Positions 42,826 through 54,168 of a DNA stretch of 64,000 nt are shown here, piece by piece; the first letter of the stretch is position 1, and each line of letters opens with the position of its first letter. Position numbers and translations under genes: made by a program. Origin of the DNA: Coprinellus micaceus (lineage: Eukaryota > Basidiomycota > Agaricomycetes > Agaricales > Psathyrellaceae); the NCBI GenBank assembly GCA_951394405.1, contig OX596334.1:1178001-1242000 (forward strand), given 5' to 3'. A model generated the notes under the pieces. The model made no database searches, was not told the DNA's origin, and was given only the letters and a program-made list of their open reading frames with translations.

Positions 42826-43283
42826 CTGGCACTGATTACAAGGGCGGCAGTCCAGAACCTTGCTAAATTGGGAAAGGTGCGGCCGACAGAGTGATTTGCC
42901 ATAATCGAACCAACCCCGGGTAGGAGGGGAGAACCGAGCCGCACATTGCCACCGAACCCGGTCGCATTCAACGCGAATGAAGGTCGGGCGTCACACGTCT
43001 CGAGTGGCGATAGAGAGTGCCACCTTCACAAAAGCGGATGCAGAGTACTATTTGGGTGAAGTGCCCAAAATAGTTCCATACGCTTGGTGGCCCAACGACG
43101 GAGATAAGGACATGTTCCTATTCAGCTCAAGACCAGGTTTCGCAAATTAGGCATTACCATGCATCGTGAATCGTAGATCATGCTAATTAATAAATATACA
43201 AGAATGGAAAGTGTAGGCTAATTCGAGACCAACGAGGGGAGGGAACGCGCTCCGCCAATCGAAACAGGGTGACCTCCCTATCA
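42826..43283. other. Intergenic region
   Basis: No gene, repeat or RNA gene recognised between the hairpin and the end of the next gene. Confidence 0.4.
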
Positions 43284-44017
43284 TCACTCCGCCTTTCCTT
43301 GATCCTGGGTCCCTGTGGTAGTAAGCTCGTCGAGCTGTTCCCTCGAGTGTGCTGCCCTTGCAACACCATCTAAGACCTTTCGTACGAGGTTACGGGTACG
43401 AACGAGATTCGCGTGGTGGTCGACCGCACGTTCATGGAACCACACAAGATCGTTCAGGTGGGTATCCACAAAGCCTGAAGCCACTCGGATAGCTTCCAAA
43501 GAGTGGAAGTTCCAGTGGACCGCTTCTCCGAGGGCAACTTGGTCACCTGGGCGAGAACCGGAAGCTCGGATGAATCCGTCTGGCATGGGGGAATTCAAAG
43601 GAATCCTATGGGGACGAGGGACACCGGATGGAGTCTGAACGGTCGTATTTGGGGATGCTTCCGCGTCCTCTCCAACCTCGTCGTCGAGGGTGACTGGGCT
43701 TTGGGTCTTCGCTCTCGGGCGCGCGGGTGAGTTTCCGAACGCAAACATTTCTGGGTTCATCTGGGCGGCCCAGCTATTCTCGGGTGCACCTAACCCGTCA
43801 AATGTGAGACGCGGGTAACCACCCACAAGTCAGATATTCTTACCTCGCTGAGAGAATGTCTGCTTTGGAGTTATAAAAGGGGAACTGAGGCGAGTAGAGC
43901 CCTCTGCGTCCCGCATCTCGAAATCTGGGAACATGCGACTTAGACCAGTGATAGTCTCGAAACTCTGTAAATGTGCTTACCGTCGTCCGAAGGCTTGTTT
44001 TTCTTCCCTAGACTCAT
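43284..44017 (-). CDS. Unrecognised helical protein gene
   Basis: Minus strand from a probable ATG at 44017 (MSLGKKNKPSDD). A second short exon contains FPDFEMRDAEGS, and a third runs from about 43794 to the stop at 43284. The third exon has a Pro-rich linker (VPRPHRIPLNSPMPDGF), then a helical segment LEAIRVASGFVDTHLNDLVW and a C-terminal helix VRTRNLVRKVLDGVARA. It lies head to head with the large gene at 44307. The function is unknown. Confidence 0.5.
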
Positions 44018-44306
44018 ACTAGAAGTGCGTGTTCTTGTTGAGACGAAGATTTACTTTTGCTAGGTGGGTCTAGGGGTGACAGGATCGACCAGCGCGAGAG
44101 GAGAAGACAACAAATCCCCAGAGATGTGACCAGGTAAGTAAGAACCCGGGAAATAGCCGAGCGTACGACAGGGTAAGAACGTCCGACCATCCATCAATTA
44201 TCTGTGCGCCGTTGCTGCATTGTTTCCGATACAGACCCTTTGGATACCCATCACCCCTCAGTGTCTTACTCCCCCCAATCGCAGCACCCAAATATCATCC
44301 GTCGCA

Positions 44307-47300
44307 ATGTCAGACACCCGCACCGACAAAAATCGCAATGATCCAAACAAGAAAGTCAGCCTTGAGGAATTCCAAGCCACTGTGCCAAAGATGGAGAAGC
44401 TACTCCTAGAAACCGCAACGTGGAAGGCGAGCGAGATAGACCTCGTCGAGGCTCGGCGAATTCTTTGCAAGCCCGCCGTGAGTTGACTGTGGGACTGGCA
44501 TGAGATCGCTAACGAATGTCCACCACGCCAGTTCATTATCCTTAAAGGCCAAGTCACCCATGGGCGGGACTACAAGAGAACAGCGGCGCTCGACACCTGG
44601 CTCGACTATTGCAAGGAAAACTCCCGTATCTTCATTGATCAAGACCTCGAATTGGACCTTTCACTGTTCCGCCGGGATGCCTTCCATGCTACGTACCGCG
44701 CAGCCGGTGTCACGATAAGCCAGGATACGATTGCCGCTGACCCCAGCCAGACCAACGACGCCGGCGAGAGGACCCGGGTCGAAGCTGATAGGCAGGGGAG
44801 TCTCACCAACTCTACCAGCCTCATTAACCCCGTCAACAAAGCCCCCGGCGCGAAGGGATCCAAAGTCAACGTCAGCGATGGCGCCGCCAAGGATGGAGCT
44901 ATTGCGAACACATCCTCGATCGCCCGCGTTGTGAATGCCCCCAGAGTCACTACTCCCGTGAACGCCCCCGGCTACACCGTCGCACCGAACACCCCCAAGA
45001 CTGCCGGTATGATAGGCGCAGGAGCATCTGGGAAGGTGGAAAGTCATGGGAGCGATAGCGATGAGGATGGATCGAACAGGGACATGGAAATCGACAGCAA
45101 CGGCGAACGAGGGAGGATGGATATAGAGCTGTTGAGCGAGACCGATGCGGAGGGAGAGACCGAGGAGTCAGGGGCAGAGGAGTCAGGGACGGAGGTTACA
45201 GATGACGGGGCGGGAGATGAGGGCGATGAAGACCACGGCCTCGACGAGGAAGTCGGGGAATCCGACGGTGTGACCGAGGATGGTGCGGATATCTTCAGCG
45301 CCGGGTTGAGCACCAACAAACGAGAGAGGACGAATAGTGTTGAGGAGAGAGCACAAGATTTCGAAGAAGGATACGACCGTCAAGAGTTAAAAAGGTGGAA
45401 GCTGTACAACTCTCCCAAGAAGAATCTCAAGAAAGTCCGTGGTATCGTACGGGCAGGGCCAGGTAACGAGGTGAACACCATCGAATGCGAGCTTTGCGAG
45501 GGGAAGCCGGGTCAGGTCTGCTTCAAACAGGACCCCAATGTGCTCACGCGCCCGGCACTCTGCTGCGGGCCATGCAGGACCAAAGGCAAAAAGTGTTCGT
45601 TCAACACGGCGGCGAAGCGTGGAGCGAGCCATGTTAGCGACAGCAGAGGTGACGAGGATAGCGCCTCTGAGGAAGGCAAAGATGTCGGGGGCGTAGATGC
45701 GGGTCAAGAGGGCCAAGTGCAGAAGGCCCTCAGCTCGGGGGACGAGCAGGGGGAACTCAGCTCAGCGGACGAGCAGGCGGAGAGTAGAGGGTCGGCGGGA
45801 GCCAGGCAACTTGCGAGCGGCGCTCGAGTTACGCTTGAAAGCGAGTCGATGAGGGTCGATGATGGAGAGCGGGAGACAGCGAAGGCGGAGCAGCGAGAAC
45901 GCATCACGAGAACCAAGAAGGGTGGGAAGGTCGAAGGAGGTTATGAAGCGAGGGGTGGTCAGAATCGTCTCAAGGCGGTTGATGACAAGATCGGCGATAC
46001 TGCGACTCAAGATTTGGATGTCGACAATGGAGTAGAGAATGGGAATGCCGTCGGGGGCGCAGCTAAGAAGGGAAGGGCGCATACAGCGAGATCAGTTCAG
46101 CCAGCGAGAGGGACTACGGTTTGGGCAGCTTCCCGTCCCAAGGTTAACCCGTCTAGCAACGCGGAGCCCACCCAAGGAAGCGACACTGTGGCGACCTCAC
46201 ATCGAACGAAGCGACGGCCAAGCAACAAGACCCCTCTGGACGAAGCTCTCGACGGCAATGGAGCAGAGAGAAGGAGCGCCCAGGCAGCTGGTCAGAGCAA
46301 CCGTGCTCGCCCCACGGTACGCCAAATTTGTTGTAGCCAAGGTTGAAGCCGGACACTCACTCGTTCTTCAGACAATCGGTCCCTCTGCCATCGCACGAGG
46401 GAAGCAGCCTGAACCTGTGTCTGCGGCGAACGAGATGGCAGTCGATATTGACAGAACCAGGGTGAGTAACAAATCACGTGACCCTGAATCCAATTTCAAA
46501 CCTTATTTACCTGAATATCTTTGATTGTCAGGCGACATCCACATTCCGTCGAGTCGCTCCTGGTGGAGTCGACGATGTCACCCCAGGAACAGTTAGCGAG
46601 GCCCTCGCACAGCTCACAGACGATCACGTCGCACTGGAGCAGCGCGTAACTGAGGTGGACGGCGGCCTACGAGTATCCAATCGCCGTGTTACCCACCTGG
46701 AAGAGCAGCTTCAAGCGACGAACGGTGCGGTCGCCGGCCTGGCTACAGCACAAAGTCAAGATCGAGGTGCCTACCACCACCAGCTCCGAACACTCGAGGA
46801 GAAGATCGACAAGCAGCAGGACAGCATCCGAGTCAATAATGCCTTTATTGAGACCGTGTCCCAGCGGGTGAATACCCTCGAAGCTCATCACAACACGCGC
46901 CTTAACGCCGTTGAAGGCCAACTAGCGACGACAATACACCCACCAGCTCCTGTCATTGCTCCAGCCTTGCTTGGTGTCCCTGACATCATCGGGACCCTAG
47001 CCGCGATGTTAGAGGAACATCGCATCGCCGTCAGCGCCGACGTTACCACGGCGATCGCAAAGTTGGAGAAATTACTCACTGATGCGCTCGCATACCCTCG
47101 GACGGGTACCCAGGCTCTGGAACCCCTGCTAACTGGTGTCCCTGGCGCTCCCTTGCATGCTGTGAGTGCCTGGCAGGAGACTGCACCCCCTCCTCCGCCC
47201 ATCGCGCCCACCGGTGGTGAGACTGGGGAAGGACGAAGTGTATCTGCTCCGCTGCAGGCGTATCCCAAATCCCATGAGCCCTACTCTCACCCCCTCGCTA

Positions 47301-48301
47301 CGCCCATTCCAGGTGCCTTCTCAAATATGGCCCCGTCTCGAACGCCTGTCGATCACCATGGGAGCACGAATTCCAATTTGGGGATCCAAGGCGCCCGTGG
47401 CGCTGCGAATACATCCCGATTGGGCCATCACCAAGTGCATCAAGGCGCCGGCTTGCAGACCACATTACCTGCTCAACCTGCATCAGTACAGGCGAATTCT
47501 GTTCGGGTTCCCAGTTCCAATCAGCACTTGCCGCACCCCGCCCAGGTTCCCTACCATCCTAATAGTCATCCCTCTGTCAATAACCCTAGCCGCAACCCAG
47601 GTACACAAGATCTCCATGCCCCCTCTATGTTCGCTTCCAGTCGTCAACCGAGCGGTGGGGTCTTGTCTGCCGTCGGTCCGACTGCGCCCATCATCAACAA
47701 CCAAGGTACCGCTCCGACACACTCAGGATATGTTCGGGTACCACACAGCGCCCATCAACAACCTCCACTCTCGGTCAACACTGCGCACGCCTATGACACG
47801 GGTGTGATCGCATTCAATGGCCCCCATGGCGGCTCGGTACAAGTAGGATATGGTCAGCCTCAGGAAAATGTCCCCTATCCACCACCATCGACTGATCACC
47901 CCTCGAATGGGGAGGGAGGTGATGTGGGGGAGGAGGACGGAGAGATCCCTATCGACAACTATGCTGAGTTCGGAGGAATCCCACCTGGAGGCATGACTGC
48001 CTACTTGCAAGCGCCCCTTCCGGAAACCACCTCTTCAGTCTCGCGAAGATCAGCGGCTCATCGTGATGGTCGCAGGCAGGGAGGCTCCACAGCACATCAT
48101 ACCTCATCCAATGCCCCTTCTGCAAGCACGACAAGCCAAGCGACTAATCAGGCTGTTTACGGGAGCGCCGCACCTCGGCCGTCAGCTTTGACCTCGGTTG
48201 GTGGGATCTCGGTGGGTTGGTCTAACCCTGGCTCTCCTTTGACGGAGGTTCCCTCATCCAACATGGGGTCAATGGGACCGCCAAATGCGTCTAGCAACTG
48301 A
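44307..48301 (+). CDS. Large Zn2Cys6-like, coiled-coil protein, unknown function
   Basis: ATG at 44307. Exon 1 ends at 44477 before GTGAGT, and exon 2 starts at 44532 (FIILKGQVTHGRDYKR). Further introns lie near 46318-46372 and 46461-46531. The predicted protein is about 1,270 residues. In order: an N-terminal helical domain (EEFQATVPKMEKLLLETATW; ALDTWLDYCKENSRIFIDQD); a long acidic region; a Cys cluster CELCEGKPGQVC...CCGPCRTKGKKC near residues 385-420, which resembles a fungal binuclear zinc cluster with one spacing a residue long; a Gly/Ser/Glu-rich low-complexity region; a coiled coil (RVTHLEEQLQATNGAVAGLA ... LRTLEEKIDKQQ); and a Pro/Asn/His-rich tail. DNA binding is plausible from the cluster but the long linker between its halves is unusual. 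It is followed by the row of small coiled-coil genes. Confidence 0.6.
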
Positions 48302-48693
48302 AGAACTGCCTCTGCGAGGGTCCCATTTGCACTGATGGGTAGGCGGCGATCGCGACCATTGTTGTATTGACATCTTTCATTATCGTACGGTGCCTTTGCC
48401 CATGTATTTCTGTTCCTGTATCGTGCCGTATCAATGTTTCCTTTCTTCCTCCGTTCTCCCTCTTCATCAAGGGTGCGAAACAGTATAGGGTCCCCACTTC
48501 TAAAAGGGGGCTCGCCAGAGCATGGCCAGATCCGCCATACAATCGCATACTTGGGATGCACCAGCGTGCGTCCCCTGTCACCCTGTGCTCAAACAAAGGG
48601 TTCTATATAATGGGGCAGGTCTCAAATTAATCCTACCATACCCTTCTCGAGCCAACATCTGGCTACTTGTACGCATCCCCAACCTCCGCCGTC

Positions 48694-49218
48694 ATGTCGA
48701 CCGTGCCCACCATGAACACCGAACAGCTACTGAAGATAGCGGAAGAACGAACCAAGAGTCTGTTAGACTTGGGTAGATCCCTCCAAGCCGAGCTCGACGT
48801 GTCGAGAGCACAGAACGAGAAGATATACCAGGATTGGCGGGAGAGCGTTGCGAAACGAATTGAGACGATGAATGCGAATATGAAGCTGATGGAGGAGACG
48901 AAGGAGTGTTGGGCCCAGCGTGAGGCAGTGCTGGCGAAGAACGCGGTCTTGCTGCAGGAAATTGTCGGGATTCGGGATCACGCCTCAGAGATGGCCCAGC
49001 GCCATGCTGATAAAGCCATTAACATTGAGGCTTTGGGTGAATCGTTGCGACAAAAAACACTTACTCTCGATGAGCACTTGGACGCTGTCCTCGTGCTCGC
49101 GAAGACCTTGAATGACAAGGACGAGGCCCTCGACCGCTCGATCCAGCGCATCGAAGATCGCCAGGAGGAGCATGCCAAGGCTCTTGCGAAGTGCACCTGC
49201 CAAAAGGCCGAGGTGTGA
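48694..49218 (+). CDS. Small coiled-coil protein 1
   Basis: 174 residues, single exon, ATG at 48694 (MSTVPTMNTEQLLKIAEER). TATATAA lies at 48604-48610. Almost the whole protein is predicted helical with heptad spacing (LDLGRSLQAELDVSRAQNEK; EALDRSIQRIEDRQEEHAKA). It ends CTCQKAEV. There is no catalytic motif. It is the first of five similar small coiled-coil genes on this strand within 5 kb. Confidence 0.6.
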   Translation: MSTVPTMNTEQLLKIAEERTKSLLDLGRSLQAELDVSRAQNEKIYQDWRESVAKRIETMNANMKLMEETKECWAQREAVLAKNAVLLQEIVGIRDHASEMAQRHADKAINIEALGESLRQKTLTLDEHLDAVLVLAKTLNDKDEALDRSIQRIEDRQEEHAKALAKCTCQKAEV

Positions 49219-49579
49219 TAATGGGTATGTATCTCCTCCGCTTCGCGTTCTTCGCATCCGAACCTGATTCTCAAACCCTGTAGATGCAGCACTTGGAACC
49301 TTCTCGTGCGAATTGGTATCCCTCACCGCGCGTATACCTCGTTTGTATTAGCCCCTGTACATCGATACATTTCCCCTTTTAAACCAACTGTTTGGCAAAT
49401 CACGAATGTGCTTCAAATATAGGGCATAGGCATATCGAACGCCACTGACCCTGGCTGTCTGACATATCAATGTTACCCTGGCCGTGTAGCGCCCACGCGC
49501 TGATGCTGCGCATACGACCATTCTATAAATTGGGAAGTTATGCGCATCAAATCTTTCCTTGCGCATCCTGGTACAAGCT

Positions 49580-50071
49580 ATGTCGACTAAACACCTCCAC
49601 GCAATCGAGACCACTTCGCGAGACTCACCATCGCCCACCTCCTCCCCACTCACCGATCTATCTGCAACGGAGTCCGAGCTCTTTGCTAGCCTGGTGACCA
49701 ACGAAGAGGCTGTACCTTCCACAGGACGGCAAACCTTCATGGATATCATCGGGGAGCAGGCACAAGAGATTGCCCACCTTCAGATCACTGTCGCGCGCTA
49801 TCAACTCAAAGAGACGATCGAGAGACGGCAATCCATGGAATCCGTCGATTGCTTCGCAGCTGCCCTTGGAAGACTTGCGGGTGCCGTCGAACATCTGGGG
49901 GAAGTCGAACAGGGTGCCGTCGAACATCTGGGGGAAGTCGAACAGGGTGCCGTCCCCGAGGCAATGGAGCGGGTGGTGGGCATGTTTGTGGAGTTGAGGC
50001 AGGCGATCGCGGAGTTGGCGGGGATGGACGGGAAGGACTTGGAGGGAATGATCACCAGGTCCCTGGTTTGA
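49580..50071 (+). CDS. Small coiled-coil protein 2 with a 33-bp in-frame tandem repeat
   Basis: 163 residues, ATG at 49580 (MSTKHLHAIETTSRDSP). TATAAAT lies at 49524-49530. A Ser/Thr/Pro-rich start is followed by helices (EQAQEIAHLQITVARYQLKE). The unit GAVEHLGEVEQ is repeated twice exactly at DNA level (near 49884-49950). It ends with MFVELRQAIAELAGM. The start resembles the MST start of the neighbouring genes. The function is unknown. Confidence 0.6.
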   Translation: MSTKHLHAIETTSRDSPSPTSSPLTDLSATESELFASLVTNEEAVPSTGRQTFMDIIGEQAQEIAHLQITVARYQLKETIERRQSMESVDCFAAALGRLAGAVEHLGEVEQGAVEHLGEVEQGAVPEAMERVVGMFVELRQAIAELAGMDGKDLEGMITRSLV

Positions 50072-50401
50072 CCTTACCATCGGGACACCGTGACGGATAC
50101 CGCGGCTGTGGGTAAGGAATTTCTCTAAATGACCTCTTGAATTGGAGAGGCTAAACTTCGTGCTGCAGGTGAAGTCGCGTTCGGGTATTGCCGCCGTACT
50201 AGATAGTTACCTTGATATGGCAATGGACATGTGGATGATCGGACATTGACAGCGGCACCTGAACAAACCCAAACACGGTAAGTGTAATTTCGTCGAACGG
50301 CTGGATAGAGATGGGCGAGGGAGCGATCGGCGTGGGGCACCAGAGTGAATAAAAACGCGGATAGTGCGTTTCTCATTTTTTTCCTCACTTCATTCACAGC
50401 C

Positions 50402-50773
50402 ATGTCTGCAATTCGCCCGGAATCCGTCGAAGATCTTGCGCACACTTTGACGCTCCTCCAGGGTTTGCAAGGCGGTATCCTGAAGCTCAGTGAGAAGACC
50501 AGGGATCACTTTATCAAAGTCAACGACGAAATACACAACCAGGGGGAGAGGGTCGTGATGCTGATGGAGCACGCGGCGGGTGTTGGGAGGGAGGTCAATA
50601 GGCTAACGGCGGAGAACGTCCGACTCCGGGAGTCCGTTAGCTCTCTGGAGGAGAGACTCGAGGCGAAGGACGAGCAGATCAGGGAATTGGGCGAGGCTAT
50701 ACAGCAGCTGAACCTCAGGATTTCTAAGGTGCGCGAATGGACGCGCCCCGCCTGGCAACGTCACTCATTATGA
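50402..50773 (+). CDS. Small coiled-coil protein 3
   Basis: 123 residues, ATG at 50402 (MSAIRPESVEDLAHTLTLLQ). It is a continuous helix with strong heptads (VNRLTAENVRLRESVSSLEE; LEAKDEQIRELGEAIQQLNL). An intron could alter the last 15 residues, since a GTGCGC donor-like sequence follows RISK. Single-domain leucine-zipper-like protein; it may form homo- or heterodimers with its neighbours' products. Confidence 0.55.
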   Translation: MSAIRPESVEDLAHTLTLLQGLQGGILKLSEKTRDHFIKVNDEIHNQGERVVMLMEHAAGVGREVNRLTAENVRLRESVSSLEERLEAKDEQIRELGEAIQQLNLRISKVREWTRPAWQRHSL

Positions 50774-51160
50774 CACAGTAATCCACCACTCGACCCTGTC
50801 CAGACTTGCTCGGTAGCCAACGTCCTATGGCAGTAGTAGAACTTCCTGACAGCGAGCCAGAGGTTCCGGGATTGACTGTGGGATCGAGTGATGTCCAGGG
50901 CAATACACACATACTTTCATTGTCGGAGAAATGAAAAAAACCCCTGAGGTATCGCTCGCCGGGTAGGTCATGTGTGGGCGGACGTCTCTCAGTCCAATCC
51001 ATTGCATTTGGGGTTCGTGTTGGAGTGCAGGGACTCGTCCCCTCTATCCACCCATAATGAGATATCAGCGTACCACATTCCCCACCGGAAGGAGAGCCCG
51101 TTAATTGGTCTGGGGAATAAACTTTACGACTGGAGAAATGGGAGCGAGGATTTGTTCCAT

Positions 51161-51816
51161 TCAACAATCATGCAAGTGTGATAGTTCTATAATTATTGGA
51201 GTCGAATGGGGTTTTAAAGAGGGAGACCCAACGCATTCTAGGTAGTCTGGGTAGAGCCTGTTACGGTTTAATGAGATATCACTGACACGGAAGAGGGGCA
51301 TAGGAACTTCACCATCAGAAACGTCCTCGCTCGACGTTCTAGAAAGGTCCCGTTTCTCTGTCCCAGCTGGGGGGCCCCAGACTCCGTTCTCCGACTCAGG
51401 GTTCTCTTTGGTCGTTGCCATTTCTGGGCACTCTGTGTGGTTGTCCCTACCTTCGGTCTCTGTCTCGTCGTCCGATTCTTGGGACACCATATTCTCGATC
51501 GCCTGTATCCTCCTCCACATGTGACAACCTGCGCAAATGCAATCAGGAGGACCATAACCCTCCCTATGTGATTTCATTTGCCAGATAAACTGGTCGATGC
51601 GATCGCATTCTTTGAGGACTTCCACATCTGCTAACTTCTTTCGCCGTTCTCGATCGAGTGAGAGAGTGGAGCTCCCACAGTCCTGTGGTTGCGTTAGCAC
51701 AGGCACCGTACCTATCGCATGCTCCAAGGGCAAGGTAATTCGAAACGTACGTCGGGCTGTGCCAAGTATGTCCGTCGCTCCCCATAACCTGTGAAGGCCT
51801 CTGCGACCGAGGACAT
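51161..51816 (-). CDS. Unrecognised gene inside the coiled-coil cluster
   Basis: Minus strand, ATG at 51816 (MSSVAEAFTGYGERRTYLAQ). A GTACGT..CACAG intron gives a second exon with STLSLDRERRKKLADVEVLK, IDQFIWQMKSHREGYGPPD and CICAGCHMWRRIQAIENM, a short Cys pair motif. The C-terminal part is acidic and ends LSHLHDC at 51161. About 190 residues. It is the only gene of this cluster on the opposite strand. Confidence 0.45.
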
Positions 51817-52281
51817 TGTGGTTAGCTGGCAGGTGGAACAATTAAAATGGGGAGTTGTGTCCCAGTTGCCCGGGAGGACCAAGTATTTAAATTCCGTAGA
51901 ACGAGGCACAATGTCACAATAATTCATGTCATAAATCAGGAATGAGGCCCTGTCGTGTTCGTTCTGATAGACAATGCGGTCCCCAATACCGGCCCCTCAC
52001 TGTGGAGCCACACTCGCGCGTTTTTGAGCTGTAGAGTCGGTCCAGGTCATCCGTCACCGACCCAGGAGGTAATAGCTGTACCGGGCAACCCTGTCCGCCT
52101 CCTGACATCCACCAAGGGGCTTCATTCATCCCGATACATGAGAAAACAACGCATACTCTGATGTAGATATCCCGAGCGGCGTTGGTTCTAGATCCCGGGT
52201 TCTCATGTGGCTTTCGCAAGGCTCATTTATATAGTAATCGCTCGATAAGACCCAATCGCACCAGTACGGTGATAACCCACC

Positions 52282-52914
52282 ATGTCCACGGTGACGCAGA
52301 ACGCTTCATCCACATCTCAAGTCACCCAGCAGCCCCAATGTCATTGCGATCTGGCCCATTCCGTCAACCACTACAAGTCCCAGGCCCGCGATCTCCAGGA
52401 ACGGTTGGCCATTGCGAGGCGCAGGAATTTCGACTTGCAGAAGAGACTGGAGGATCTAGAAGGGGCCATGTTTCAACCAGTTCAAACTCCTTGCGGCGAC
52501 GAGGCGGGTGGGAAGGGGGAGGAGGGTGATGGCTTGGGTGATTGGGGCGAAGAAGGAGGCAGGGAAATCGCTTTGCAGGAGATACTGGCCCAAGAGGAAG
52601 CTCAAGTCATTAGCGACCCCAACTGGCCAGCGATCGCTTCGCCGATGAGAGTTTCTATGAGGGCAAAGCATAAGCTCATTGTTAGGGTCCTGGGAGAAGT
52701 ATGGAAGGAAGAGCACACCCTGCTAAGCGAGAGCAGCAAGCTCAAACAGAAGTTGGAGAGGGAGCGGGAGGAGACAATTTTGCAAGAGAGAGAGGGTGAT
52801 GAATGGAGGAGCGCGCAGCGTGACCTTCACAAGGAGAACCAGGAGCTCAATTCCCAGATTTCTCGGCTCGAAGAGCAGCTATCTCGCATCGCTCAGCTTA
52901 CCCGGGGTGACTAA
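52282..52914 (+). CDS. Small coiled-coil protein 4
   Basis: 210 residues, ATG at 52282 (MSTVTQNASSTSQVTQQPQ). A TTATATAG lies about 50 bp upstream. The N-terminal coiled coil is YKSQARDLQERLAIARRRNF, then a Gly/Glu-rich linker, then IRVLGEVWKEEHTLLSESS-type helices and a C-terminal coiled coil (KENQELNSQISRLEEQLSRI). It shares the general plan of the neighbouring small genes, with no detectable catalytic site. Confidence 0.6.
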   Translation: MSTVTQNASSTSQVTQQPQCHCDLAHSVNHYKSQARDLQERLAIARRRNFDLQKRLEDLEGAMFQPVQTPCGDEAGGKGEEGDGLGDWGEEGGREIALQEILAQEEAQVISDPNWPAIASPMRVSMRAKHKLIVRVLGEVWKEEHTLLSESSKLKQKLEREREETILQEREGDEWRSAQRDLHKENQELNSQISRLEEQLSRIAQLTRGD

Positions 52915-53132
52915 CCCATATTGCTATCACAATGTACTGTATAGGGTCTGTTGCATATCATAGATCGACGGTGCACTAAGCGAATGGGGCTACAGGGCGC
53001 TAGCTGGCGAGAACGGCCCGCAAATCCGGTATGCCTTGGTGCCCTGATGATATCGCGGTCGCCAATCGAAAACGGGAACCCAGTTATTGATCCACCCAGG
53101 TGAGGGTGAGCGCTCTGTCAATAAAGGCATCA

Positions 53133-53633
53133 ATGAGCCCCACGAGTTTGTCGATAACGCAGCCCCGCCTCAAGTCCATCCTCGTCATGGAACCGACCCT
53201 ACATGTTCCTCCACACTCACCTGCATGCTCTCATGGCCCATTCATCGAGCAACAAACGCGCAGAATGCTCGAGCTGGCGGATACCCTCGCAGCGCTTCAA
53301 ATCAAGTACAACACGCTTAGCGAAGTGAATACCAAGTTTAAAGCCATGCTTCACAGCGAGGAGGAACGCCGTCAATCTTACGCGATCGCAACTATGAAGC
53401 AACTGGCTCGAACCGAGGTTCTCATCCAAGAAATGGAGAAGGGGCGCGAGTGTGAACGAGTCCTGGAAGAAAGCAATCGGATGTTGCATGAGGCGATAGA
53501 TACGGAGATTGGGAGGATTGATGAGATGCTCGCGACCCACCGGGATTTAGTCCAGCAACTCCGACCCCTTCTCTGCTTTGCACCGAGTCCCCATTCGCAG
53601 CAAGCTCAACACATAGGACTAATTTTTCAATGA
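53133..53633 (+). CDS. Small coiled-coil protein 5
   Basis: About 166 residues, ATG at 53133 (MSPTSLSITQPRLKSILVME). Helical heptads run from MLELADTLAALQIKYNTLSE through VLIQEMEKGRECERVLEESN to IGRIDEMLATHRDLVQQLRP. It is the last of the run of small coiled-coil genes on this strand. Confidence 0.5.
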   Translation: MSPTSLSITQPRLKSILVMEPTLHVPPHSPACSHGPFIEQQTRRMLELADTLAALQIKYNTLSEVNTKFKAMLHSEEERRQSYAIATMKQLARTEVLIQEMEKGRECERVLEESNRMLHEAIDTEIGRIDEMLATHRDLVQQLRPLLCFAPSPHSQQAQHIGLIFQ

Positions 53634-54168
53634 GTGAGCAACGTTCGGGCGATTAGGGGACCACCTTTGCTCACCAGACCTCCCCGCCAATAGACCCCGT
53701 TGCGTCGTCGGACCAAGAAATCTCACTTCTAAGCACCTGCCCGAGCGGCACTTTCTGTAGTATGGACCATTTAGAACATGCAACCATTGTGAGAATGGTG
53801 TTGGCCCACAAGGATCGGTAGCAAAGCGTCCAATCAGCTTCTGTTTGGGTGCGTGGGAGTGAGACCGAGTTCTGATCCGACCGCCTTGGGGCTTTGATCT
53901 CTCGATATCACTTTCATTCAATACCACCACGGTAACAATCTGGGCGGGGATCAGCCCTTCCGATTCTCGATCGACGAAATCGAGCATTAGAAAGACATGG
54001 TACGGGGCTTTGTTGGCGCGAGGTGGAATGAATGAAGCAGGTGAAGTCGCCCCCTTCCTCGTTCTTGCTTTCGCCCACTACGCATCCATTACAGGGCCGT
54101 CATATTGTCCCAGAAACTATGTCCATAATCAAAGGCTGTCAATGAATACGATAGTCTCTACCTCCTGT

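Noticed and set aside
53619..53987. 122-codon minus-strand ORF
   Set aside because: No splice logic, no recognisable composition or motif, and it overlaps the end of a small coiled-coil gene on the other strand. Support is too weak to list.
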